Assembly: GCA_937906765.1 (NCBI GenBank)
Contig: CALCUV010000292.1
Span: 1-23,224 of the forward strand
DNA from: an uncultured Prevotella sp.
GTDB taxonomy: Bacteria; Bacteroidota; Bacteroidia; Bacteroidales; Bacteroidaceae
Length of the DNA: 23,224 nucleotides
Reading direction: 5' to 3'
Positions 1-6,622 of the stretch are shown piece after piece. Made by a program: the position numbers and the translations under genes. The stretch's first letter is position 1. Each line of letters begins with the position of its first letter. The notes beneath the pieces are model-generated. The model saw only the letters and a list, made by a program, of their open reading frames with translations, ran no database searches and had not been told where the DNA came from.

Positions 1-51
1 CTCCCCTTAAGATAGGGGGAGTACCGCCTTTGGCGGGGAGGGGGTATGATT
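1..51. repeat. REP-like double hairpin repeat, cut by the window edge
   Basis: Two adjacent hairpins are visible: CTCCCC (1-6) pairs with GGGGAG (16-21), and CCGCC (24-28) pairs with GGCGG (32-36) around a TTT loop. A G-rich tail, GAGGGGGTATGATT, follows at 38-51. The paired hairpins, C/G-rich arms and intergenic position just past an operon end resemble dispersed REP-type elements of Bacteroidetes. The left boundary cannot be seen because the window begins inside or at the element. Copy number elsewhere in the genome is unknown. Confidence 0.5.
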
Positions 52-84
52 ACTATATTCATTATTCTCTTAATATTATCTTGG

Positions 85-146
85 TATCCTTTAAGATTGG
101 GAGGGGATATGATTCCTTTCTCTCTGTATCCCTTAAGTTCGTGGGG
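85..146. repeat. Degenerate copies of the left-edge repeat
   Basis: TATCCTTTAAGAT (85-97) followed by GAGGGGATATGATT (101-114) repeats the core of the first element (CCCCTTAAGAT near 3-13 and GAGGGGGTATGATT at 38-51). A third, shorter copy is TATCCCTTAAG (127-137) followed by GGGG (143-146). The rest of 1-349 shows no convincing gene. A small reading frame across this repeat (46-240) has no recognisable features. A 9-bp inverted repeat, GAACAAAAG/CTTTTGTTC (255-263/286-294), could be a weak end-of-operon hairpin. Confidence 0.4.
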
Positions 147-349
147 AAATCGGTTTTCTCACCCCCACATTCCCGTCAAACTCCTGAAATCGCTTAAATC
201 CGTACCCTCTCCACGCAAGTTGGAAAGGATTCGGATTTGAAGGTGGAGACATCGGAACAAAAGGGGGTGAAACTGGCGTTTAGTTCTTTTGTTCTTCTGT
301 CAGAATAACCTATGTAGATTTATGCAACCTAAGAACCTGATGATGTGTG

Positions 350-895
350 TTATTCAGACATCTCTTCGATTAATTTGGGGGCGTATTCCGTTAACAGTTC
401 TTCCGCAAGTTCATCTACCTTTTTCAGGAACTCAGCGTTGATTTCGGGAGAGTCTAACATGTCGGTTGTAAACTGTGAGCGGTCGAACGTTCCCTCTGTT
501 ATATGAATCATGGGGTAAGTTGCGTTGCCTTTTTTGTGAATGGTGACAAATTCTTTCACCACCTTGGCGTCGCCCAACAAGTAACATTGCTGCGTGTTGC
601 CGTCCTTAGTGGGTCTTTCAACCAGTTCGAAACCATTGTCCAGGAGTTTCTGAGTTTCAAGTTCTAATTGCTTGCAAAACTCGGGGACATTCGTTTCATT
701 GATAACCATGCGCATCTTCTTAATCTTCGCTTTGTTCTTCGTGCCTTTATTCATGATTTTCAGGAGAAAAGAAGGAAATTTCACAGATTCCGTACCTGAA
801 ACTTGCTTCATACTTTCGTAAAAATCTTTGGTATTCTGAGCAAAAGAAAATTGACTTACGAGCGCAACGATGAGAGTTAAAATAAGGTTTTTCAT
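350..895 (-). CDS. Secreted protein of unknown function (paralogue of the 1592-2095 gene)
   Basis: This 181-residue protein starts with a clear signal peptide (charged MKN, hydrophobic core, end near FAQ at residue 20), so it is exported, probably to the periplasm. The mature part aligns by eye with the product of 1592-2095 along its whole length: FPSFLLKIMNKG against FPSVIVKMMNKG, FCKQLELE against FCEQLEVE, KLLDNGF against KLLDNGY, and a shared YxLGD segment. The layout, with alternating short strands and helices and a G-rich late strand, recalls the DUF4252-type family of Bacteroidetes, but this was not verified. It is the last gene of the ABC/GntR operon, 88 bases after the barrel-like gene. 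No catalytic motif is visible and the function is unknown. Confidence 0.75.
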   Translation of the reverse strand: MKNLILTLIVALVSQFSFAQNTKDFYESMKQVSGTESVKFPSFLLKIMNKGTKNKAKIKKMRMVINETNVPEFCKQLELETQKLLDNGFELVERPTKDGNTQQCYLLGDAKVVKEFVTIHKKGNATYPMIHITEGTFDRSQFTTDMLDSPEINAEFLKKVDELAEELLTEYAPKLIEEMSE

Positions 896-983
896 AGTAT
901 TAGATTTAAGTTAAAAGGTTAGTTTTCAGATGGATTTAAGGGTAGTAAGGATGAAATAAGGTTCTCAGGTTGCAGAAAGGTTA

Positions 984-1526
984 TTAGAAATTAAAGGTCA
1001 AGCCCGCATAGGCACCGTTAAAGTTCTTGATGGCATTGTTGTGGAAATTGTTGTGGCGATAACCCAAGTTGAGGCGCAACCAGTCAAATTTTTTTGTAGG
1101 CATGATGGTTATGCCTGCGTCATAGTAAGTGTAGTTATACGCAGCATTACCGACGGTGCTACCCATTGTTGCTGTAATCTTGAAACGTAGGTATTGCTTG
1201 GTGTCGGCATCCAAAAGAAGGTCGCCCAAGCGGAAGGTAAGACCGCCACCAAGAGTCAACGCATCGTCCCAATCTTTATTGCCATTCACGTCGCTTAACA
1301 TAAGGTTGCTTCCAACTTCTCCGACAACGCCCAAGCGCCATGCAGGAGTGTAAGAAAGGCGAACGGATGAATTTAAAAATTGCTTGCCTTTGTTTTCGGT
1401 AGTTCCGTTGAAGTTGAAGTCTAATGCAAAGGGGCAAGACTTTTTAACGGTGGTTTCTTCTGCTGAGTTTTGAGCAAATACACTGGGTGCAATCATGCAC
1501 ATGAGTGCGAGAATTATTTTTTTCAT
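984..1526 (-). CDS. Small outer-membrane beta-barrel-like protein
   Basis: The 180-residue product has a signal peptide (MKKIILALMCMIAPSVFAQ) and a mature region of alternating, aromatic-rich strands such as LDFNFNG, SVRLSYTPAW, LGGGLTFRLG, YNYTYYDAGITI and WLRLNLGYRH. It ends in the tripeptide FNF. A C-terminal phenylalanine and this strand pattern are typical of small 8-stranded outer-membrane barrels. No enzyme motif is seen, so a structural, adhesive or sensing role is as likely as transport. It sits between two paralogous secreted proteins in the operon led by the ABC transporter, suggesting the three act together in the envelope. The start is supported by the signal peptide. Confidence 0.7.
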   Translation of the reverse strand: MKKIILALMCMIAPSVFAQNSAEETTVKKSCPFALDFNFNGTTENKGKQFLNSSVRLSYTPAWRLGVVGEVGSNLMLSDVNGNKDWDDALTLGGGLTFRLGDLLLDADTKQYLRFKITATMGSTVGNAAYNYTYYDAGITIMPTKKFDWLRLNLGYRHNNFHNNAIKNFNGAYAGLTFNF

Positions 1527-1591
1527 AGTCTTAATAATGTGTTAAAGGTTAAAAATTCGGTTTAAAATGCGTGATGTTTCCATTATAGTGG

Positions 1592-2095
1592 TTAAAACAT
1601 GTTGATCATAATCTCTTCCGCGCGCTTCAGGAAGTTAATGTCAACCGTAGGTCGCTTACTGAGGTCTCCCTTTAGGCTGTTGTAATCAATCTTTCCCTTC
1701 ATGGTGATAATCATTGGGAGCGCACCCTTGCCCACTAAGCGAAAGACAATTTCATGAGCAAATTTGTCGTCACCCAAAACGTAACTCTGCATGGTGTCTC
1801 CCTCAGGGGTGGCTTGTTCGTTGAGTTTATAACCATTATCCAGGAGTTTTTTGAGTTCCACTTCCAGTTGTTCGCAAAATTCTCGGGGATGCGTTTCGTT
1901 AGAAATAATCGTTTGGCTCTCAATTTTCGTTTTGTCCTTCCAACCTTTGTTCATCATCTTAACGATTACCGAAGGAAAATCGAAAACTTCCGTATCCTCC
2001 ACCTTGTTTAAGGCCTCGATCAATTTGTCAGTGGTTTGCGCAAATGTCATTTGGGAAACGAGCAGCAGCGCAAGGGTTATAAAAATTCTATTCAT
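1592..2095 (-). CDS. Secreted protein of unknown function (paralogue of the 350-895 gene)
   Basis: The product has 167 residues if it starts at the ATG at 2095, giving the signal peptide MNRIFITLALLLVSQMTFAQ, which matches the start of its paralogue. An upstream in-frame ATG at 2122 directly abuts the stop of the GntR gene and would add nine residues (MFHPFILKT) before the signal, so it is less likely. The mature domain is homologous by eye to the 350-895 product, with conserved FPS, MNKG, NET, FCxQLE and LLDNG blocks. It may belong to a DUF4252-like group. It lies 27 bases after the GntR gene, within the operon. No active site is apparent. Confidence 0.75.
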   Translation of the reverse strand: MNRIFITLALLLVSQMTFAQTTDKLIEALNKVEDTEVFDFPSVIVKMMNKGWKDKTKIESQTIISNETHPREFCEQLEVELKKLLDNGYKLNEQATPEGDTMQSYVLGDDKFAHEIVFRLVGKGALPMIITMKGKIDYNSLKGDLSKRPTVDINFLKRAEEIMINMF

Positions 2096-2122
2096 TGTCT
2101 TGAGAATAAAAGGGTGAAACAT

Positions 2123-2491
2123 TTATGCTTCATGGTTTAATTCCTTACCGAGAATGTCAGTGATTTCCTTTAGCGAAATGCCGAGTTGTTGCATCTTTTG
2201 GGCAATGCGGGGCACGTCGGTCTCAAAGAAATGGTGGCGACGGTTATTCAGGATAATCTGTTTCGCCTCAGGGGCAACGAAATATCCCAATCCGCGCTTG
2301 CTATACAGCACACCGCGTTGCGCCAGTAGGTCATAGGCCTTCACCGTAGTATTTACGTTGACTTCAAGCAACACAGAGTAGTCCCTAACTCCAGGAACAC
2401 GACTGTCCGCTTCGTAAATACCCGCCAGGATTTCATCACTCAGTCGCTCGGCAATCTGAATGTAGATGGCTTGTCCGTCTATAAAATTCAT
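2123..2491 (-). CDS. GntR-family transcriptional regulator, YtrA type
   Basis: This 122-residue regulator has an N-terminal winged helix-turn-helix of the GntR family (about residues 8-76: IYIQIAERLSDEILAG, then VPGVRDYSVLLEVNVNTT, then the wing RGVLYSKRGLGYFV). The C-terminal part is only about 45 residues, mostly helical, and lacks a FadR or UTRA ligand domain. That short form is typical of the YtrA subfamily, whose members usually sit beside ABC transporters and repress their own operon. Here it is the third gene, 25 bases after the permease. A dyad at 4177-4200, over the predicted transcription start of the operon, is a plausible operator. The inducing signal is unknown; cell-envelope stress or an antimicrobial is an inference from relatives. 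Confidence 0.9.
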   Translation of the reverse strand: MNFIDGQAIYIQIAERLSDEILAGIYEADSRVPGVRDYSVLLEVNVNTTVKAYDLLAQRGVLYSKRGLGYFVAPEAKQIILNNRRHHFFETDVPRIAQKMQQLGISLKEITDILGKELNHEA

Positions 2492-2516
2492 AATGGTCGA
2501 GTTTTAAGGGTGAATA

Positions 2517-3281
2517 CTAAAGCACTTGCAAACGGCAATAGCGACGGTAGGCAAGATAAATCACTCCGCCCGCTAAGCCTAAGACACAGAGGGCGTAAAG
2601 AATCTCAACCCATGTTGCATTAAACCCATTGTTTTCTAAAATATTTAATGGATAGAACAACGCCATTGGATTTAAGACAAACGTCAGGAGTAACACCTTG
2701 ATAAAAGCCTTATTGCGGAAATACGCACTGCCCAACGCGAACAAACTTGCGGCGAAAGCGTGTATGCTCAGAAGCAACCAAGGCACCTCGGGCGTTAATT
2801 GGTCAATATTTATATGAACCAATGTGTTATTCGTAATCTTTAAGATGTTCGCTATTAAACTATGGTTGGCCACTTCACTCACTCCAAGGCGCACACTAAT
2901 GTAAAGCGCCTGAATAATTTCCGAACACAGGTAACTCAGTAAGTACATCGCCCAAAAACCAAAGATAGCGAGCAGATGGCGTGACAATGCCTTCTCGAAG
3001 TTTGAGGCAGGCAACATGAAGTTTGAGATGCGATGCTCCTTCGTGTTGAGATGGGCATAGGTGAGACTCATGGCGTAGCAAGAAGCCAACGCAAATGTGC
3101 TCCAATTAAGGACCATCTGGATGGGGAAACTCACTTCGGGAAAACCAATGAGATTACCTAAGAAATGGATGAGTGTGTGGGCGATGACCAAAACGCAAAA
3201 GAAGGCTATGTAGGTGCGACGATGTTCCGCCAAGTCGCGACGTAAGACGAGGCAAAAGCGAGGGTATGAGAAATTAATCAT
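2517..3281 (-). CDS. ABC transporter permease
   Basis: The 254-residue protein has about six hydrophobic segments (near residues 21-40, 53-75, 105-130, 165-185, 193-212 and 222-245). The cytoplasmic loop after the second segment carries HRISNFMLPASNFEKALSRH, a stretch seen in Bacteroidetes ABC-2-like permeases. It begins 11 bases after the ATPase stop and is followed by the GntR gene, so it is the membrane partner of the ATPase. No extracellular substrate-binding domain is present, which favours export or signalling over import. Substrate unknown. Confidence 0.85.
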   Translation of the reverse strand: MINFSYPRFCLVLRRDLAEHRRTYIAFFCVLVIAHTLIHFLGNLIGFPEVSFPIQMVLNWSTFALASCYAMSLTYAHLNTKEHRISNFMLPASNFEKALSRHLLAIFGFWAMYLLSYLCSEIIQALYISVRLGVSEVANHSLIANILKITNNTLVHINIDQLTPEVPWLLLSIHAFAASLFALGSAYFRNKAFIKVLLLTFVLNPMALFYPLNILENNGFNATWVEILYALCVLGLAGGVIYLAYRRYCRLQVL

Positions 3282-3292
3282 TGTCAGTGGAT

Positions 3293-4159
3293 TTAGTGGG
3301 GGTAATAAGCAGTTTCTTCTTTAATCTTGCGCGCCTTTTGCAGCAAATGGGGGTCGGCATGTACGGCATTAAAGAGCAGTTCTAAGTTCAAAGGCGTCTC
3401 TTCGCTCTCTGTGTTGGTGCGCACAATGAGATGACCGCCAATGTAAGGGTAAGCATAGAGCGCATCATCCGTAGGCGCGCCCATGGGTCGCTGATCGAAG
3501 CAAAGGAGTCGGGATATTTCTGCCGTAGAGCAGTTTGTCAACAAGCGACTCCGCTCAATGATGGTCACATAATCCAAAAGCACGTTCACGTCGCCCACTT
3601 GGTGCGTAGAAATCAAGATGGTGCGCTCATCGTTCATGCTTGACGAAATCACCTTTCGGAATTGCCCCTTCGCAGGTATGTCAAGGCCGTTTGTAGGTTC
3701 GTCCATGAGGAGCAACTTTGTGTTGGTGGCGAGCGCAAAACTCATATACACCTTCTTCTTCTGCCCCATGGAGAGCGCTCTAAGGTTGAGCGTCGTGGGC
3801 AATTCAAAGTCGCGCAGGTTTCTTTCTAAGTCGTCCCAACTGAAGCGAGGGTAGAAGGGCGCGTTGATACGCACGTATTGTTCTAAGGTCATCTTGGGCA
3901 ATTCAAACTCTTCGGGAACGATGAACATGTCTTGAAGTGTCTCGGGCAAACGGAGTTGTGGGGCGATGCCATCCACAGTTACCTCTCCCTTAAAGGGGCG
4001 AAGCAATCCGGCAATGAGATAGAGTAGGGTGGATTTCCCTGTGCCGTTTTTGCCTAACAGACCGTAGATTCTTCCTGGCTCAATCGTGAGCGAAAAGTCC
4101 TTAAACACGGAGTTTAACTTGCCTCCGTAGCCAAACGAAATATCTTTAATTTCAATCAT
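3293..4159 (-). CDS. ABC transporter ATP-binding protein
   Basis: The 288-residue ATPase has all the expected motifs in order: Walker A GLLGKNGTGKST (33-44), a signature in the form LSMGQKKK (129-136), Walker B LLLMDEPTNGLD (149-160) and the H-loop STHQ (184-187). The signature LSMGQ replaces the usual LSGGQ, as is common in ABC-2 and YtrB-like exporters. A C-terminal tail of about 90 residues follows the nucleotide-binding domain. It is the first gene of the operon; a good Bacteroidetes promoter lies 43-73 bases upstream. It powers the permease encoded next. The exported compound is unknown. Confidence 0.92.
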   Translation of the reverse strand: MIEIKDISFGYGGKLNSVFKDFSLTIEPGRIYGLLGKNGTGKSTLLYLIAGLLRPFKGEVTVDGIAPQLRLPETLQDMFIVPEEFELPKMTLEQYVRINAPFYPRFSWDDLERNLRDFELPTTLNLRALSMGQKKKVYMSFALATNTKLLLMDEPTNGLDIPAKGQFRKVISSSMNDERTILISTHQVGDVNVLLDYVTIIERSRLLTNCSTAEISRLLCFDQRPMGAPTDDALYAYPYIGGHLIVRTNTESEETPLNLELLFNAVHADPHLLQKARKIKEETAYYPH

Positions 4160-4176
4160 AATGAGTATTGTGTTTT

Positions 4177-4200
4177 GGTGTAATAGTTAAATATGACACT
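4177..4200. promoter_or_regulatory. Candidate operator of the GntR regulator
   Basis: An imperfect inverted repeat, GGTGTAATA (4177-4185) and TATGACACT (4192-4200), matches at 7 of 9 positions with a 6-bp spacer. It has the GT...AC outer ends usual for GntR-family operators. It covers the predicted transcription start, directly downstream of the -7 box, so a bound repressor would block the ABC operon. Confidence 0.5.
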
Positions 4201-4201
4201 G

Positions 4202-4232
4202 CAAAAGTACTTAATTTTTCTTTACCTCCAAA
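4202..4232 (-). promoter_or_regulatory. Promoter of the ABC/GntR operon
   Basis: Reading the minus strand, TTTG (4232-4229) is followed after 19 bases by TACTTTTG (4209-4202). This fits the Bacteroidetes housekeeping promoter (-33 TTTG, -7 TAnnTTTG). Transcription would begin near 4195, giving a leader of about 36 bases before the ATG at 4159. Confidence 0.7.
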
Positions 4233-4263
4233 TAAATTGAAAGAAATTTCAGAAAAAAAGTCG

Positions 4264-4277
4264 TAACTTTGTCAAAG
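4264..4277 (+). promoter_or_regulatory. Possible -7 box of the WYL/sbcDC unit, with overlapping palindrome
   Basis: TAACTTTG (4264-4271) matches TAnnTTTG on the plus strand, and CTTTGTCAAAG (4267-4277) is an 11-bp palindrome overlapping it. No TTTG lies at the expected spacing upstream; TTG at 4237-4239 is about 5 bp too far. The leader to the ATG at 4521 would be about 240 bases. Confidence 0.4.
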
Positions 4278-4348
4278 CGGAGTCAGAAAACCACTTTGAG
4301 GCGCCTCCGTGAGGCACGCAGAAAACACAAATAGAAACGCTGAAAATG

Positions 4349-4416
4349 AAGTGCCACTTAGGAAAAACTCTTTGAGATTAAATTTTAATTAAGTGCCACT
4401 TAGTTTTCCCGGAAAA
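4349..4416. promoter_or_regulatory. Cluster of palindromes upstream of the WYL regulator
   Basis: AAGTGCCACTT, an 11-bp palindrome around a central C, occurs at 4349-4359 and again at 4391-4401, where it extends to 13 bp (TAAGTGCCACTTA, 4390-4402). The centres are 42 bp apart, four helical turns, so both sites face the same side of the DNA. Just downstream, TTTTCC-C-GGAAAA (4404-4416) is a third palindrome. This occupies the 361-base gap between the divergent ABC operon and the WYL gene. Such paired, phased sites suit a dimeric regulator, most simply the adjacent WYL protein. Confidence 0.5.
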
Positions 4417-4520
4417 AGATTGCGGAAAAAGTCAGTGTAAAACGACTGGTTTTTAGTCTCAAAAAGGTTCGCGCCTGCTTCGCTATTGTTCCATTCTCAC
4501 CCCAAACGCTTCTTCTCATC

Positions 4521-5333
4521 ATGGCAATCAATAAAAAACTTTGGTTAATACGCCTGTTGCGTCAGCATCCGCAGGGACTTACGCGCCAGGAGATTCTCCA
4601 TGCTTGGGCAGACGAGGACGACCGTGGCCGACCCATGCCGCCGTCAACCTTTCACGACCAGTGTAATGAGATGATGCGCATTTACGGAGTTAGAGCCGTG
4701 CTTCACAATGGGCGATATGCCTTGGAGCATACGGATAAGGGTGAGGTTGATTTCTTTAACTTCCTCTTGGAGCGCAATGATGATTTCAACGTTTCGGGAG
4801 GTGAGTATTTGCCCAACTTGCATGAGGCGATTGAACAGCGAAGGATGGTCAAGATGGAGTATCATTCGCTCAACCGCTCGGCATATACGCTCACTCTTGC
4901 GCCTTACTGTTTGCGCTTTACGCAGGGCAATGCTTACGTAGTGGGGTTTTCTTCGCATCATAGCCAAGTGCGCACGTTTGCTCTCGACCGTATTCGCAAC
5001 GCTCAGCAACTCCCGCAACGCTTTACGCGACCTGCAACCTTTAATGCCGCCGTTTATTTTCAACACAGTTACGGTGCCTTTGGCGGAGATGACATAGCGC
5101 CCGAAAGGGTAGAGATTCGTTGCAACGAATGGCTCACATCCTACCTCCGCCAACGCCCTTTGCATCCCTCGCAACAGGAAGCGGCGTCTGGAAGTTTCAC
5201 CCTCAACGTAGCGCTTACCAAAGACTTTATCTCCGCCCTGCTTTCGTTTGGTCCATCGCTGGAAGTCATCTCCCCCTCCGCCTTGCGTGAGCGCCTCAAA
5301 GCGTTGGCGGCGGAAGTGGTAGGGTTGTATTAA
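4521..5333 (+). CDS. WYL-domain transcriptional regulator
   Basis: The 270-residue protein has an N-terminal winged-helix region (about 1-70, with QGLTRQEILHAW as the probable recognition area). A WYL domain follows (about 102-168, ending RTFALDRI at 151-158), then a C-terminal WCX-like extension (about 185-270). In the WYL core the usual tryptophan-tyrosine-leucine is AYV (138-140), while the basic and aromatic residues before RTF are kept. WYL proteins sense nucleic-acid ligands or small molecules; several, such as PafBC, control DNA-damage responses. Its position 68 bases before sbcD suggests it regulates the nuclease genes and itself, perhaps through the palindromes at 4349-4416. That target is an inference. 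The start ATG at 4521 is the first in frame. Confidence 0.88.
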   Translation: MAINKKLWLIRLLRQHPQGLTRQEILHAWADEDDRGRPMPPSTFHDQCNEMMRIYGVRAVLHNGRYALEHTDKGEVDFFNFLLERNDDFNVSGGEYLPNLHEAIEQRRMVKMEYHSLNRSAYTLTLAPYCLRFTQGNAYVVGFSSHHSQVRTFALDRIRNAQQLPQRFTRPATFNAAVYFQHSYGAFGGDDIAPERVEIRCNEWLTSYLRQRPLHPSQQEAASGSFTLNVALTKDFISALLSFGPSLEVISPSALRERLKALAAEVVGLY

Positions 5334-5364
5334 CATCCGCATGGCGCTCGAGCACTGTCCACTT

Positions 5365-5397
5365 ATTTCTCCTTTCTCATTTCTCCTTTCTCATTTC
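5365..5397. repeat. Short pyrimidine-rich tandem repeat before sbcD
   Basis: ATTTCTCCTTTCTC occurs twice in tandem (5365-5378 and 5379-5392), followed by a partial copy, ATTTC. It occupies the space immediately upstream of the sbcD start at 5402. Such a repeat could slip and change the spacing to the start codon, but no effect can be read from the sequence. Confidence 0.6.
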
Positions 5398-5401
5398 CCC
5401 C

Positions 5402-6616
5402 ATGCTTATTTTTCACACCGCCGATTGGCACTTAGGAAACATATTTCACCGCCATGACAGAATGGCAGAACACCGCCATTTCTTCAACTGGCTCATTGCG
5501 CAACTCAAGGAGCGTAAGCCCGACGTCTTAATCATTTCGGGCGACGTTTTTGATAATGCCAATCCCTCGGCTTCGGCAGAACACCTCTTCTATGAGGTGT
5601 TGAAGGAAGCCACACAGGCAGTTGAGGGACTGCAAGTCGTAATCATTGCCGGCAATCACGATTCTGCCCACCGCCTTGAGGCACCCTCGCCCTTCTTGAA
5701 GGCAGAAAATATTTACGTGCGCGGATATGTGAAGCGCACAGAGGCAGGTGCGCCCGATTTTGAGGACCTCTTGTTGCCCTTGAGCAGTAGGGAGAATCCT
5801 GAAGCGCAACTCGTTTGCCTCGCTCTGCCCTTCTTGCGCAGTGGGGACTATCCCTCGGGGCTTTCTGTTGGAGAGGGTATTAAATATTATGTAGAGGGGA
5901 TGCTCAAAGCCCTTCATCGCACGGACTTTAAGAAACTCCCCGCCATTCTTGCCGCACATTTCTACGCCGCTGGCGCAGAGATTTCGGAGGAACATAGTGA
6001 GCGCCTCGTCGTGGGCGGACAGGATGTTGTGTTGACGAGAAATGTGGATAAGGCAGTGCGTTACACGGCGCTTGGACATATTCACCGCCGTCAGTGTGTG
6101 GATTACGACCGCCAGATGTGGTATTCCGGTAGCGCGCTTCCGCTTTCCTTTAGCGAGAAACATTATGACCACGGCGTGAATTGCATTCACCTTTCTGAGG
6201 AAGGCAAATGCAGTGTGGAGCAACTCAGTTATACGCCCCTGCGCAAGTTGCGCTCCGTTCCCGAAAAGGGAGCGGCGAGTGTGGCAGAGGTGATGGAGGC
6301 GCTTGAAAAGTTGCCCAAGGCGGGCGAAGTGGCAAATCGCGACGCGTGGGACTATTTGGAAATTCGCGTTCTCGAACAACAACCCGAACCCACTTTCCTT
6401 GCCGAAGTCACAGAACTCTTGCGCGACAAAGCGGTAAACTTCTGTCGCATCGTCAGAGAAATGCCCGTGCGCACAAGTGAGGAACAGGAAGTTGTCATTA
6501 GCAATGCCGCCCTCCACATTACGCCCCAGGAAATGGCACAACGCTATTACCGACAACGCTTTACCAAAGAAATGCCCGAGCAAATGATGGAACGTTTTTT
6601 ACAAGCAATGAATTGA
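5402..6616 (+). CDS. sbcD: Exonuclease SbcCD subunit D (Mre11-like nuclease)
   Basis: The 404-residue protein is a calcineurin-like metallophosphoesterase of the SbcD/Mre11 family. The metal-binding motifs occur in order: DWHLG (8-12), GDVFD (47-51), GNHDS (84-88), the histidine in AAHFYA (186) and GHIHRRQ (225-231). With SbcC it forms a manganese-dependent nuclease that cleaves hairpins and processes blocked double-strand ends, acting on palindromes that stall replication forks. The length is close to E. coli SbcD (about 400). sbcC starts 6 bases after its stop, so the two are co-transcribed and made in balance. The upstream WYL regulator is in the same direction. Confidence 0.97.
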   Translation: MLIFHTADWHLGNIFHRHDRMAEHRHFFNWLIAQLKERKPDVLIISGDVFDNANPSASAEHLFYEVLKEATQAVEGLQVVIIAGNHDSAHRLEAPSPFLKAENIYVRGYVKRTEAGAPDFEDLLLPLSSRENPEAQLVCLALPFLRSGDYPSGLSVGEGIKYYVEGMLKALHRTDFKKLPAILAAHFYAAGAEISEEHSERLVVGGQDVVLTRNVDKAVRYTALGHIHRRQCVDYDRQMWYSGSALPLSFSEKHYDHGVNCIHLSEEGKCSVEQLSYTPLRKLRSVPEKGAASVAEVMEALEKLPKAGEVANRDAWDYLEIRVLEQQPEPTFLAEVTELLRDKAVNFCRIVREMPVRTSEEQEVVISNAALHITPQEMAQRYYRQRFTKEMPEQMMERFLQAMN

Positions 6617-6622
6617 TTCACC

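Noticed and set aside
46..240. A 64-residue plus-strand reading frame at the left edge
   Set aside because: It runs through the degenerate repeats and has no signal or domain; it looks like chance.
4644..5342. A 232-residue minus-strand reading frame
   Set aside because: It is antisense to the WYL regulator gene and shows no recognisable family.
5528..6583. A 351-residue minus-strand reading frame
   Set aside because: It is antisense to sbcD, whose motifs are complete; the shadow protein has no domain pattern.
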